Of a stretch of 64,000 nucleotides of DNA, positions 1 to 9,663 are shown piece by piece. A program made the translations under genes and the position numbers. Source of the stretch: Bacteroidota bacterium (lineage in GTDB: Bacteria > Bacteroidota > Bacteroidia > NS11-12g > UBA9320); contig JABWCE010000004.1 in the NCBI GenBank assembly GCA_013359235.1, positions 106,555-170,554 of the forward strand, in the 5' to 3' direction. How positions within the stretch are numbered: the stretch's first letter is position 1; the number at the start of each line of letters is the position of its first letter. Under the pieces are notes generated by a model. It saw nothing but the letters and a program-made list of their open reading frames with translations, searched no databases and had not been told where the DNA came from.

Positions 1-1066
1 TATGATAAGTCCATCCATACTGAAAGCCCTCTTCTTCCATTCTTGTAGCAGTACTTTCGGGTATATCATTATCAATATCATGTATGCTATGCGACTTGAA
101 ACCCATTGAAGGATCATTTTCATACAATATTAAATATACATTGTGAATTGTTGGGTCATAATTTTGATATAATAATCTATTTATCGTTTCAGGATTATTT
201 TCTTTTCCTTTATTACATGTTCTACTTCCATTGCTTTTAGTTTTGCACCTTTTTATATCACAATTTTTCCCCCAAGCAGTAGCATGCCATAGATATTCTC
301 TTGTTGCCGTAGAATTGTTGTCAACCTCAGAACGTCTATCTATAAGTTTCAATGGTGTTGCCCTCGTAGTAGAGTTAGTCATATCAAAAATTCCATAGGT
401 ATAATAAATTTCATATTTTCCTATTAAATGACTTTCTTGAAATTCGTTAGTTGGGTGAGAACTTGAATTTTTATCTTTTTCATCCTTTGTAGATTTTAAA
501 TCAAGAATATAAAATTCTTTTCTCCCCGAAATTTTTGTATTTATTGAAACAGGATCTGTACAGTCTGTACAATTTTCTTTTGTTTCTCCATATTCTTCTT
601 CGCACTTACCATCATTATCACAAACTTCATGTGATGATAACCCAAATCCAAACTCATCATGGCAGGTATTGTAAGTTCCTACCACCCATACATAATAATC
701 ATCAATATTATTTTCATCAATAATTACACTATCTAAATGCGAAATACCGCCTGTAGAATTAATAAAATAACCATAATTATCTGTTTGATAATTAAAATCA
801 GCAGATGGTATAGCTAAAAACTGCTTAGTTTTATCAATATTGTCTAATTCAGGAATAGAAACACCTATAAACCATAAACAATCTTTAAAATAAAATTGAT
901 AAAAAAGGCTTGAATCAAAGTCATTAGATGCAAACCTATTATTTACGTTATTATATACAGAGTTTTGATAATTTATACTCCTATTATTTAGTAATTCATA
1001 TTGAATATGTTCGTTCATCGCCCAGTACAATATATTACTAATACAAAGACCTTCAACATCCCTCAT
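1..1066 (-). CDS. Partial secreted/lipoprotein-associated protein with Cys-rich Ca-binding-like motif (C-terminus off window)
   Basis: Not in the ORF track because it runs off the left edge. Read on the minus strand, one frame stays open from an ATG at 1066 to base 1, about 355 codons. It contains a Cys/Asp-rich stretch, CDNDGKCEEEYGETKENCTD, that resembles the CxxGxCxxGEnCxxCxxDC motif seen in secreted bacterial proteins (family resemblance, not proof). The frame overlaps the end of the lipoprotein ORF at 1053-1304 by 14 bases, and a TAG lies just upstream in its own frame. It may therefore be the body of that lipoprotein displaced by a one-base frame change, or a separate coupled gene. Function unknown. 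Confident it is coding, unsure of the start. Confidence 0.6.
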   Translation of the reverse strand, partial: MRDVEGLCISNILYWAMNEHIQYELLNNRSINYQNSVYNNVNNRFASNDFDSSLFYQFYFKDCLWFIGVSIPELDNIDKTKQFLAIPSADFNYQTDNYGYFINSTGGISHLDSVIIDENNIDDYYVWVVGTYNTCHDEFGFGLSSHEVCDNDGKCEEEYGETKENCTDCTDPVSINTKISGRKEFYILDLKSTKDEKDKNSSSHPTNEFQESHLIGKYEIYYTYGIFDMTNSTTRATPLKLIDRRSEVDNNSTATREYLWHATAWGKNCDIKRCKTKSNGSRTCNKGKENNPETINRLLYQNYDPTIHNVYLILYENDPSMGFKSHSIHDIDNDIPESTATRMEEEGFQYGWTYH

Positions 1067-1304
1067 TATATTTTGTATCGTTTTGTACTAAGTCTGGTAT
1101 TCCTCTGGCTATCCATCTTATTTGCCTTTCAATAATTGAAGAATCGTTAATTGTAGGTATATAAGATGAAATACCATCAGAGCCCATTCCCGAAAAAATA
1201 AAATTACCTTTTTTAGAATCTAATTTTTCTCTTTTACATCCAAAATGAATTAATGTTACTATTGCTATAAATGCAATGATAAAGTTTAAATTTTTATTTT
1301 TCAT
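1053..1304 (-). CDS. Lipoprotein N-terminal fragment (possibly frameshifted)
   Basis: An 83-residue ORF with a lipoprotein-type leader: a positive start (MKNKN), a hydrophobic segment and Cys at about residue 23 (HFGCKRE). The following segment with RQIRWIARGIPDL looks like the N-terminal helix of larger Bacteroidota lipoproteins. The ORF ends abruptly with ...NEGC at a TGA while the adjacent frame continues for another 350 codons. A complete lipoprotein this short is possible, but a disrupted longer gene (this plus 1-1066) is more likely. Function unknown. Confidence 0.5.
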   Translation of the reverse strand: MKNKNLNFIIAFIAIVTLIHFGCKREKLDSKKGNFIFSGMGSDGISSYIPTINDSSIIERQIRWIARGIPDLVQNDTKYNEGC

Positions 1305-1425
1305 AATTATAAATTTTTGATTATTTCAATTGATTATTTTAAATATTAAAACAAAGATAAAATAAAAAATTTAAATTATACAAATATGTATCAAAATTTT
1401 TTTTTAAATCTTAGTATTTCGTCAT

Positions 1426-1674
1426 GTGGTGCTAAAAAGAGACATTAACAAATTAAAAATAATAGGGTCTCATATCCGAAAATTAAGAAAAGCACAAAAA
1501 ATATCACAAGAACAATTAGGTTTTGAGTCAAATATTCCAAGAATGCAAATTGCTAGGGTAGAAAGAGGTGAAATTAATATGGGTATATTGTCTATTATTT
1601 CGATTTGTCAAGCATTAAACATAAGTTTAGAAGAATTTTTCAGTCAAATAAATTTAATAGATGAAATAGATTAA
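1426..1674 (+). CDS. XRE-family helix-turn-helix regulator
   Basis: An 82-residue protein that is almost entirely one HTH_3/Cro-C1 domain: IRKLRKAQKISQEQLGFES is helices 1-3, IARVERGE is the recognition region, and LSIISICQALNISLEEFF is the C-terminal helix pair. It should bind DNA as a dimer. No ATG is available in frame, since the ATG at 1424 runs into a stop, so the start is GTG at 1426 or 1429. It is transcribed away from the lipoprotein ORF at 1053-1304 across a 121-base AT-rich gap and might regulate it (inference). Small stand-alone XRE proteins are common in accessory regions. No partner toxin or phage gene is seen in the window. Confidence 0.8.
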   Translation: MVLKRDINKLKIIGSHIRKLRKAQKISQEQLGFESNIPRMQIARVERGEINMGILSIISICQALNISLEEFFSQINLIDEID

Positions 1675-1737
1675 TTCAAATTCCAATAAAAATTATCTAT
1701 TATTTTATATAATGATTATTTAACATTAAAATAAACT

Positions 1738-1767
1738 TTGCCCTTATTTTCATTAATATTACTTTTG
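1738..1767 (+). promoter_or_regulatory. Bacteroidota sigma-ABfr-type promoter for the RND exporter
   Basis: TTG at 1738-1740, a 19-base spacer, then TACTTTTG at 1760-1767. This matches the Bacteroidota -33/-7 consensus (TTG-N19-TAnnTTTG). It lies 13 bases before the ATG at 1781, so the leader would be very short. Confidence 0.55.
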
Positions 1768-1780
1768 CAAACCTATAAAA

Positions 1781-4120
1781 ATGTGGGAAAAGATAGCTAA
1801 TTTGGTTTTGAGGAACCGCTTTTGGTTAATAATATTACTAATAGCCAGTACCGTTTTTATGACATTTCAGTCAAGCAAAAGCAAACTTGCTTATGATAAT
1901 GCTAAATTTATTCCCGAAGATGATTCAATTCTTGTAGTTTACAAAAAGTTCAAAAAACAATTTGGCGATGATGGCAATGTAATAGTTATAGGAATTAAAA
2001 CCCCTGAAATAAAAAAACTTGCATTTTTTAATGCATGGTACGATTTAACACATCAACTTGAAAAAACCAAAGGTGTAAAACGTTTACTTTCTATTGCCAA
2101 TATTCAAAACCTTGTTATAAATGATTCGGGCTATTTTGGCGAAACAAAAATCTTTAAAAACAAACCTAAAACCCAAGCAGAGCTTGATACTTTGTATAAC
2201 AAACTACATTCATTAAAATTTTATGAAGGTTTAATTTTCAATAAATCGGGCGATTTTTCAGTGATGGCTATTACTATGGAATCTTCAATTGTAGATAGTC
2301 GTTACCGCATTGATTTTACTAATGAATTAGAAAAAAAAGTAAAGAGTATATGTAAAAAACATAATGTTGAACCGCATTTTTCGGGTTTGCCATTTATCAG
2401 AACTCAATATTCCATTATCATAAAGCACGAATTAGTTTATTTTACAATATTTTCATTTGTAATTACATCGCTTATTATGCTTTTTTTCTTTAGGTCATTT
2501 TATACCCTTTTGTTTGCACAGTTTGTTGTAGTTATTGGTGTAATTTGGACCCTCGGCATAAATGCTTCGCTTGGGTATAAAATTTCGATTTTTACAGGTC
2601 TTATGCCGCCATTGATGGTAGTAATTGGTATAACCAATTGCATTTATTTATTAAACAAATACCATGATGAATACCGAAATCATAAAAACAAAATAAAGGC
2701 ACTGCAAAGAGTAATATCAAAAGTAGGTGCAGCTATTTTTTTCATAAATCTTACAACAGCATTTGGTTTTGGAGTTTTCTATTTTTCCGACAGCAAAATA
2801 TTAAAAGAATTTGGTATAGTTTCATTTTGGGCTATAATGGCTGTTTATGTAATTTCAATGGTTTTGATACCAATTATTTTCAGCTATTTACCACCACCAT
2901 CAAAAAAACAAACAAGGCATTTAGACAGTAAATATCTTCAGTTTATTGTAAATTATCTCGTAAAAATAGTTTCTACAAAGCGAAGGATAATTTATAATAT
3001 TACTATATTATTAAGTGTCCTATCTATTATAGGTTGTTTTTTAATTTCTGCCGTAGGCTATATGGTTGACGATATTTCGAAAAATAACCCATTATATGTT
3101 GATTTAAAGTTTTTTGAAAAAAATATCAAAGGTTTAATGCCTTATGAAATAGAAATTGATACGCGACAAACAGACGGAATAAAAAATGTAAGAACTCTTC
3201 AAAGAATAGATTTACTGGAAAGAAAAATTTCTTCAATGCCTGAGTTTTCGCAATCTGTATCTATTGCCAAAGTTATTAGATTTGCAAATCAAACTTACAA
3301 TGATGGTGATTCAAATCGTTTTCTCATACCCAATTTTATTGATTTGGGCGGTATTATGTCTATGATGCCTAACAGAGAAAAAAAGGGTAACTTTTTGCAC
3401 AATCTTGTTGACAGCAGTTTTAGTAAAGCCCGTATAAGCTTTCAAATGGCTGATGTAGGTTCTGTGAGAATTAAAGAAATTAATGATACTATTAAAAAAA
3501 TTGCTTATAATATTTTCCCTGCAAAAGATTATACAATTTCTACTACCGGCAATAGCTTAGTTTTTCTTGAAGGCAACAAATATCTTTTTGATGATCTTTT
3601 TCAAAGTGTATTATTTGCATTGCTTGCCAATTCGTTAGTTATGGCTTTGATTTTCTTTAACTGGCGTATGATTATTATTTCATTTATCCCAAACATTATA
3701 CCTATGCTGATGACTGTAGCAATAATGGGATATTTTGGTATTGATTTTAAACCAAGCACTATTATTGTATTTTCTATTGCTTATGGTATTGCAGTTGATT
3801 ATAGCATACATTTTTTGGCAAAATACAGGCAGGAACTCAAAAAAAATAAGTATAAAATTCCTATTTCAGTGGCAAATGCACTTAGCGAATCGGGTGTAAG
3901 CATGATTTATTCGGCAGTTGTGTTGTTTTTCGGGTTTTTGATATTTGCATTTTCATCGTTTGGCGGAACAATAATGCTGGGAATACTTACCAGTATAAAT
4001 CTTATACTTGCTCTTTTATCAAACTTAGTGTTGTTGCCGGCTTTGCTACACAGTTACGATGTGGCTAAAGCAAAAAAGCGAGGCGAAATTAGTCTTGTAG
4101 ATTTAGATAGTTTTGAGTAA
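1781..4120 (+). CDS. RND superfamily (MMPL/HAE3-type) exporter
   Basis: A 779-residue membrane protein with the duplicated RND layout: TM1 at about 13-30, a periplasmic domain to about 215, a five-helix block to about 370, TM7 near 400-425, a second periplasmic domain, and a final five-helix block from about 605. The second half carries the AYGIAVDYSIHFLAKY motif, whose Asp is the usual proton-relay position. The matching place in the first half reads GITNCIYLLNKYHDE, with Asn in place of Asp. Homologues export lipids, hopanoids or hydrophobic molecules; the substrate here cannot be read from sequence. It has its own promoter, and no membrane-fusion or outer-membrane partner is adjacent. Length is normal for the single-chain family (COG1033). 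Confidence 0.85.
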   Translation: MWEKIANLVLRNRFWLIILLIASTVFMTFQSSKSKLAYDNAKFIPEDDSILVVYKKFKKQFGDDGNVIVIGIKTPEIKKLAFFNAWYDLTHQLEKTKGVKRLLSIANIQNLVINDSGYFGETKIFKNKPKTQAELDTLYNKLHSLKFYEGLIFNKSGDFSVMAITMESSIVDSRYRIDFTNELEKKVKSICKKHNVEPHFSGLPFIRTQYSIIIKHELVYFTIFSFVITSLIMLFFFRSFYTLLFAQFVVVIGVIWTLGINASLGYKISIFTGLMPPLMVVIGITNCIYLLNKYHDEYRNHKNKIKALQRVISKVGAAIFFINLTTAFGFGVFYFSDSKILKEFGIVSFWAIMAVYVISMVLIPIIFSYLPPPSKKQTRHLDSKYLQFIVNYLVKIVSTKRRIIYNITILLSVLSIIGCFLISAVGYMVDDISKNNPLYVDLKFFEKNIKGLMPYEIEIDTRQTDGIKNVRTLQRIDLLERKISSMPEFSQSVSIAKVIRFANQTYNDGDSNRFLIPNFIDLGGIMSMMPNREKKGNFLHNLVDSSFSKARISFQMADVGSVRIKEINDTIKKIAYNIFPAKDYTISTTGNSLVFLEGNKYLFDDLFQSVLFALLANSLVMALIFFNWRMIIISFIPNIIPMLMTVAIMGYFGIDFKPSTIIVFSIAYGIAVDYSIHFLAKYRQELKKNKYKIPISVANALSESGVSMIYSAVVLFFGFLIFAFSSFGGTIMLGILTSINLILALLSNLVLLPALLHSYDVAKAKKRGEISLVDLDSFE

Positions 4121-4128
4121 AAAATAAA

Positions 4129-5355
4129 CTATTTTATAACAAGTTTTTCGCCCGAGTACCAAATTATTTTGCCGTTTCGGTTTATCAATGCCTTTTCAAA
4201 ATGTTCGAGTTTACCGTTTTTATAGCTTTTTTTATCAGTGTATTTTACGATTGCAAAACCATTTTTATCAAAATTTTCTACTTCGTAAAATTGAGGTGAT
4301 ATTAAAAAAATGCCATTTTTATTAATAAATCCCCAATTGTCGTTTTCATCTTTAACGGCTGCTGTTTCTCCGTTAAATTCAATAACATCATTGTACACCA
4401 AATCAATTGCAATATTTCCTTTTTTATCAATGAAACCGCACTTATTGTTTAAACAAACTTTTGCAAAACCATCAGAAAACGACCCCGCAAAGCTATACAT
4501 AGGTTTTACGATGTATTTTGAGGTGCTGTCAATAAATCCCCACTGGTTGTAAATTCTTACCGATGCTAAACCATTGCTAAAACCATTGATTTTTTCAAAA
4601 ATACATGATGTAATTGGTTTACCTTGTTTATTAATATATCCAAATTTGCCTTTTATGCTTGAATATGGAGCAAAACCATTTACAAAATCCCCAACATAGT
4701 TTTCGTTTGAAGTTTCAAAAACCGAAAAACCCGAAGTGTCAATAAATGCAGTGTATTGATTAATTCTTTTGCAATTTGACAAACCATCGCTAAATGGCGA
4801 AACATTTTCATAATCAACCGAAATTTCTTTTAACTTGCCATTTTTTGACAAGATATACCAAAAATTGCCCGATTTTGCTACTGTCCAATTATAGTTCATA
4901 TCATAGCTGTTTTCAGATTCAAACTGTTTTTCACAAATTTCAATGCCTTTAGTATTTATGTATTTGCAATAGTAACCAATGGTTTCGTTTGTAGCATTGT
5001 CAATAATTTCATCGGTAAAAACTCTTGCTACACCATTATAAAATGTAAATTGTTCAAGGTAATTTCCATTAATAATTGTGTCGCCATTTTCGTTAAGGCA
5101 ACCCCATTTATTTGGTTCATTAGCTTGTTTTTTAAAATTAATGCAAATTAAGCCGCAACTAAAACTATCGGTAATATTGGTTTTCAAATGTGTACCTATC
5201 TTACATTTATTGCCAAATGTATCAATAAAATTACAAAATTTGCTTTCAGGGTCATCTACTTTATACCATTTTTTTTGAGCAAAAGCATGATAACCAAAAA
5301 GTATAAAAAATAAAATTATAAATTTAACTTTCAAATTATTAGTAAAAAATGGCAA
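4129..5355 (-). CDS. WG-repeat protein, secreted
   Basis: A 408-residue protein with a signal peptide (FIILFFILFGYHAFAQ) and many WG-type beta repeats. Each repeat has the form xxGFIDKKGxxxIxxxYxxVxxFxNGxAxV; examples are WGFINKNGIFLISPQF, CGFIDKKGNIAIDLVY and FGYINKQGKPITSCIF. These repeats form repetitive beta folds and probably mediate binding; no catalytic residues are evident. The reported start is TTG at 5355. No ATG precedes the signal peptide. The gene is convergent with the RND exporter, 8 bases apart. Role unknown; envelope or periplasmic location inferred from the signal. Confidence 0.8.
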   Translation of the reverse strand: MPFFTNNLKVKFIILFFILFGYHAFAQKKWYKVDDPESKFCNFIDTFGNKCKIGTHLKTNITDSFSCGLICINFKKQANEPNKWGCLNENGDTIINGNYLEQFTFYNGVARVFTDEIIDNATNETIGYYCKYINTKGIEICEKQFESENSYDMNYNWTVAKSGNFWYILSKNGKLKEISVDYENVSPFSDGLSNCKRINQYTAFIDTSGFSVFETSNENYVGDFVNGFAPYSSIKGKFGYINKQGKPITSCIFEKINGFSNGLASVRIYNQWGFIDSTSKYIVKPMYSFAGSFSDGFAKVCLNNKCGFIDKKGNIAIDLVYNDVIEFNGETAAVKDENDNWGFINKNGIFLISPQFYEVENFDKNGFAIVKYTDKKSYKNGKLEHFEKALINRNGKIIWYSGEKLVIK

Positions 5356-5428
5356 TTATAAACATTTAGTTTTAATGAATTTCTCATAAAATTTTATAGT
5401 TTTGATTTTTAATAAGCATTTTATATCT

Positions 5429-6151
5429 ATGTTAAAATCTAAAATCATCATATCAATATTTTTTGTATTCTTATCAGTAAAAGTGTTTTCGCAAGTTGGA
5501 GGAAATATGGGATTGGGTTACAATGTTGGAACTCACTTTTCTAATAAAGGACTAAATTTTGTACTTGACCGATATAATGAAACCCGTTCATACCTTTCTA
5601 CCAAAATGGGCAAACCTTCATTTTACAGAGGAATGACATATTATTTGGATTTTTATTTTCCCAAAGGCATTATTGATTTAGACCTTACATACAACAAATC
5701 ATATTGTTTTGCCGAAGGTGTTGATGCTACAAAAACCTTGATACATCGCGATATAAAATTTAAGGCATCATCATGGGCAATGGGTTTTGGGAAAAAAATT
5801 TATAAAACCAAAGGAACTATGGGAATTTACGCCGGATGCGATGGTAATCTATTATTTATAAGTGTTTATTCAAGAAAATATACTGTTGGGCAATACAAGC
5901 CTGATTATGAAAAAATAGTATCTGATGTAAATCTCGGAATAACCCCTTTTGTGCAATGGGTTGGCAATAGAATTTCAACAAAAGCTTATATCAGATTAAC
6001 AATTTTAAAAAATTATTATCAAGAGCTAAACAGGTATTTAAACCCTAATACAGCTTTTAAAGACAATACCAATGATACAGAAGGATTCTTGCATTCTATG
6101 GGTTTTAGTGCGAGGTACAACCTTTTTAAAAATTATAAAAAAAGAAAATAA
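5429..6151 (+). CDS. Predicted outer-membrane beta-barrel-like protein
   Basis: About 240 residues from the ATG at 5429 (MLKSKIIISIFFVFLSV, signal peptide ending at VFSQ). The ORF track begins 27 bases earlier at a TTG, but the ATG gives a cleaner signal peptide. After cleavage the chain alternates aromatic and polar residues, with Gly-rich strands such as GGNMGLGYNVGTHF and SMGFSARYNLF at the C-terminus, as expected of a small outer-membrane barrel. No family recognised. Stands alone upstream of ileS with 129 bases between. Confidence 0.6.
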   Translation: MLKSKIIISIFFVFLSVKVFSQVGGNMGLGYNVGTHFSNKGLNFVLDRYNETRSYLSTKMGKPSFYRGMTYYLDFYFPKGIIDLDLTYNKSYCFAEGVDATKTLIHRDIKFKASSWAMGFGKKIYKTKGTMGIYAGCDGNLLFISVYSRKYTVGQYKPDYEKIVSDVNLGITPFVQWVGNRISTKAYIRLTILKNYYQELNRYLNPNTAFKDNTNDTEGFLHSMGFSARYNLFKNYKKRK

Positions 6152-6280
6152 TTACTAATCTCTCTCAAATTTTTTTATAGTTTTTATTGATTTTGTATTA
6201 GCATTTTCTATCATCGAATTTGGCTTTAGTAACAAAAGCATTTTTAAATTTGTTTATCTTCGCAACTTTTTATAAGTAAA

Positions 6281-9200
6281 GTGCAGGCAAAGCAAGAACA
6301 AAAATTATATCCTGAGTATTCACATTCAGATTTTCCGGGTTTTGAAAAAGAAATTTCAAAATATTGGAAAGAGCATAATATTTTTCAGAAAACAATAGAA
6401 AACAGGGCAAATTCAAAGGAATTTATTTTTTACGAAGGTCCACCTTCTGCAAACGGGATGCCCGGTATTCATCATGTAATGAGCAGAACTATTAAAGATT
6501 TGTTTTGCCGTTTTAAAACACTTGAAGGTTATAAAGTAAATAGAAAAGCCGGTTGGGATACACATGGCTTGCCAATTGAACTTCAGGTAGAAAAAAAACT
6601 TGGGATAACAAAAGATGATATAGGTAAAAAAATAAGTATTGAAGATTACAATGCCGAATGCAGAAAAGATGTAATGAAATTTAAAGGCATTTGGGACGAC
6701 CTTACTGAGAAAATTGGATATTGGGTTGACCTTCAAAACCCCTATATTACTTACGAAAACAACTATATTGAAACTGTTTGGTTTTTGCTGAAAGAAATAT
6801 ATAAAAAAGGCTATTTGTACAAAGGTTATACCATACAGCCCTATTCACCGGCAGCAGGTACAGGACTAAGCAGCCATGAACTAAACCAACCGGGCACATA
6901 CCGCGATGTAAAAGATACTTCGGCTGTCGCACAATTTAAAGTGAAAATTGATGAATTAAACAAACTTGGAAACACAGATGGCGAGGTTTTTTTTCTTGCA
7001 TGGACTACTACTCCATGGACATTACCCTCAAACACAGCCCTTGCCGTAGGCAAATCAATTAAATATGTACTTGTTAAAACATTTAATCAATACACATTTA
7101 AACCTATAAATGTAATTTTGGCAAAAGATTTGGTTTCAAAATTCTTCAAAAATGAAGATTCTGATTTAGAATTTGAAAATTACAAACCTGGTGACAAAAA
7201 AATACCTTTCAAAATTTTGAATGAATATACCGGAAAAAACCTTATAGGAATAAGGTATGAGCAACTATTACAATACACATTGCCCGCCGAAAATCCCGAA
7301 AAAGCTTTTGTAGTAATTGAAGGAGATTTTGTAAGCACCGAAGATGGTACAGGCATTGTTCACATTGCCCCAACCTTTGGAGCAGACGATGCACGAGTAG
7401 CTAAAAAAGCCGGGGTACCTGCCATGCTTGTAAAAAATGCCGATGGCAAACTTGTACCTCTTGTTGATTTACAAGGAAAATTTATAGAAGTAATGGGAGA
7501 ATTTGCTGGTAAATATGTAAAAAATGAATTTTACAAAAATGCACCCGAAAAATCTGTAGATGTCGAAATAGCTGTTAAACTAAAAGAAGAAAACAAAGCT
7601 TTTAAGGTTGAAAAATACGAACACAGCTATCCTCATTGTTGGCGTACAGACAAGCCGGTTTTGTATTATCCTCTTGAGAGTTGGTTTATAAAAACAACTG
7701 CAATAAAAGACAAATTAATAAGCCTTAATAAAACTATTAATTGGAAACCACAATCAACCGGTGAAGGGCGTTTTGGCAACTGGCTCCAAAACCTTGTTGA
7801 CTGGAACCTCAGCCGCAGCCGTTACTGGGGAACTCCTTTGCCAATTTGGAGAACAGAAGATGGCAAAGAAGAAATTTGTATTGGCTCAATCGAAGAATTA
7901 AAATTTGAAATTCAAAAAGCAATTAAAGCCGGACTTTCAAATTCTTCGGTTTTAGATAGTGGACATGGATTAGACCTTCATCGCCCTTATGTTGACAACA
8001 TTGTTTTGGTTTCGCCAAGCGGAAAACCAATGAAACGAGAAACTGATCTTATTGACGTTTGGTTTGATAGCGGTGCTATGCCTTATGCACAATGGGGTTT
8101 AGATAAATTGATAGATAACAAAAATTCAAAGTTAAACTTAAATGGTATTTTCCCAGCCGATTTTATTGCCGAAGGTGTTGACCAAACAAGAGGCTGGTTT
8201 TTTACACTCCATGCAATTGGAGTTATGCTTTTTGACTCGGTTGCATTTAAAAATGTAGTAGCAAATGGGCTTGTGCTTGACAAAAACGGCAACAAAATGA
8301 GCAAAAGATTAAGCAATACGGTAGACCCATTTATCACTGTAGAAAAATACGGAGCTGATGCCACAAGATGGTATCTAATTGGAAATGCAGCTCCTTGGGA
8401 TAATTTAAAATTTGATATTGAAGGTCTTGCCGAAACTCAAAGAAAATTTTTTGGCACACTTTACAATACTTATTCTTTTTTCGCATTATATGCCAATCTT
8501 GATAAATTTGTTTATATTAAAGATGATGAAATACCTTATAACGAACTATCAGAACTTGATAAATGGATAATTTCTGAACTTAACAAACTCATAGATGATG
8601 TTAAAAAATATTTTGACAATTACGAACCACATCTTGCAACAAGAGCCATTCAAGATTTTGTAAACGATAATCTCAGCAATTGGCATGTAAGGCTTTCAAG
8701 ACGAAGATTTTGGAAAAGCGAGTCGGGGGCAGATAAAAAATCTGCTTTCGAAACTCTGTACAAATGCCTCGAAACTGTAAGTGTTCTTATGAGTCCTGTA
8801 GCTCCTTTTTTTGCCGACTGGCTTTATAAAAACCTAAATGGAGTTTTTCAAAAAAATCAAAGTCAAATTTCTGTTCATTTATGCAATTTCCCTCAATCAG
8901 AAAAAAGTAAAATTGATAAAAAACTGATGGAAAGTATGGCTCTTGCTCAAAAAATTTGCAGCATGATACTTGCAATCAGAAAAAAAGAAAAAATAAAAGT
9001 AAGGCAACCCCTGCAAACTATACTTATACCGGTAATTAACAAAAATTTTGAAACCAGAATAAAAAGTGTAAAAGATTTGATACTTACCGAAGTAAATGTA
9101 AAAGAAATTAAATTTTTGCACGATGGAGAAAATTCAATTATTGTAAAAACCGCCAAGCCTGATTTTAAAAAACTTGGTCCAAAAGTTGGCTCTAAAATGA

Positions 9201-9661
9201 AAGAATTGGGAGTTGCAATTTCAAATTTTACTGCGAAAGAAATTAATAAAATTGAACAAGAAGGCTCGTTAAACATTGATCTTGGAGCATTTAGCTTTCA
9301 ATTATTGCTCGAAGACATTGAAATATTAACCAAAGATATTGAAGGATGGCAGGTATCGGTAAATGATAATTTAACAGTTGCCCTTGATTTAAAAATTAAC
9401 GATGAATTGTACCTTGAAGGATTGTCGAGAGAAATTATAAATAAAATACAAAACCTGCGAAAAGACAAAGGATTTAAAGTTGACGACAGAATAAACGTAT
9501 TAATAAGCAAACAAAATGAAATAGATAGTGCCATATTTCAATACAAAGACTATATTTGCACCGAAATTTTGGCTAAAAGCATAATTTCAGTAAATTCAGT
9601 TGAAGGAGATATAATTGACATCAACGGAATTGAAATAAAAGTAGCAATTAATAAGGATTAA
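6281..9661 (+). CDS. ileS: Isoleucyl-tRNA synthetase
   Basis: A 1126-residue class I aminoacyl-tRNA synthetase. The HIGH-type motif reads GIHH in PPSANGMPGIHHVMSR (about residues 61-65), and the KMSKR loop is NKMSKRLSNT (about 672-676). The CP1 editing domain lies between (AWTTTPWTLPSNTALAV). IleRS-specific signatures include NRKAGWDTHGLPIE and DLIDVWFDSGAMPYAQWG. The length and the lack of an obvious C-terminal Zn-binding Cys cluster point to the long, eukaryote-like (type 2) IleRS common in Bacteroidota. The start is GTG at 6281. It heads a run with the DksA-like gene (2-base gap) and lspA, a linkage known in this phylum. Confidence 0.97.
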   Translation: MQAKQEQKLYPEYSHSDFPGFEKEISKYWKEHNIFQKTIENRANSKEFIFYEGPPSANGMPGIHHVMSRTIKDLFCRFKTLEGYKVNRKAGWDTHGLPIELQVEKKLGITKDDIGKKISIEDYNAECRKDVMKFKGIWDDLTEKIGYWVDLQNPYITYENNYIETVWFLLKEIYKKGYLYKGYTIQPYSPAAGTGLSSHELNQPGTYRDVKDTSAVAQFKVKIDELNKLGNTDGEVFFLAWTTTPWTLPSNTALAVGKSIKYVLVKTFNQYTFKPINVILAKDLVSKFFKNEDSDLEFENYKPGDKKIPFKILNEYTGKNLIGIRYEQLLQYTLPAENPEKAFVVIEGDFVSTEDGTGIVHIAPTFGADDARVAKKAGVPAMLVKNADGKLVPLVDLQGKFIEVMGEFAGKYVKNEFYKNAPEKSVDVEIAVKLKEENKAFKVEKYEHSYPHCWRTDKPVLYYPLESWFIKTTAIKDKLISLNKTINWKPQSTGEGRFGNWLQNLVDWNLSRSRYWGTPLPIWRTEDGKEEICIGSIEELKFEIQKAIKAGLSNSSVLDSGHGLDLHRPYVDNIVLVSPSGKPMKRETDLIDVWFDSGAMPYAQWGLDKLIDNKNSKLNLNGIFPADFIAEGVDQTRGWFFTLHAIGVMLFDSVAFKNVVANGLVLDKNGNKMSKRLSNTVDPFITVEKYGADATRWYLIGNAAPWDNLKFDIEGLAETQRKFFGTLYNTYSFFALYANLDKFVYIKDDEIPYNELSELDKWIISELNKLIDDVKKYFDNYEPHLATRAIQDFVNDNLSNWHVRLSRRRFWKSESGADKKSAFETLYKCLETVSVLMSPVAPFFADWLYKNLNGVFQKNQSQISVHLCNFPQSEKSKIDKKLMESMALAQKICSMILAIRKKEKIKVRQPLQTILIPVINKNFETRIKSVKDLILTEVNVKEIKFLHDGENSIIVKTAKPDFKKLGPKVGSKMKELGVAISNFTAKEINKIEQEGSLNIDLGAFSFQLLLEDIEILTKDIEGWQVSVNDNLTVALDLKINDELYLEGLSREIINKIQNLRKDKGFKVDDRINVLISKQNEIDSAIFQYKDYICTEILAKSIISVNSVEGDIIDINGIEIKVAINKD

Positions 9662-9663
9662 AT

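Noticed and set aside
535-723. 62-residue plus-strand ORF
   Set aside because: Antisense to the long minus-strand frame at 1-1066; His/Tyr-rich low-complexity content is typical of a shadow.
6151-6281. Possible T-box or other leader upstream of ileS
   Set aside because: No specifier or antiterminator features seen, and such leaders are not expected in Bacteroidota.
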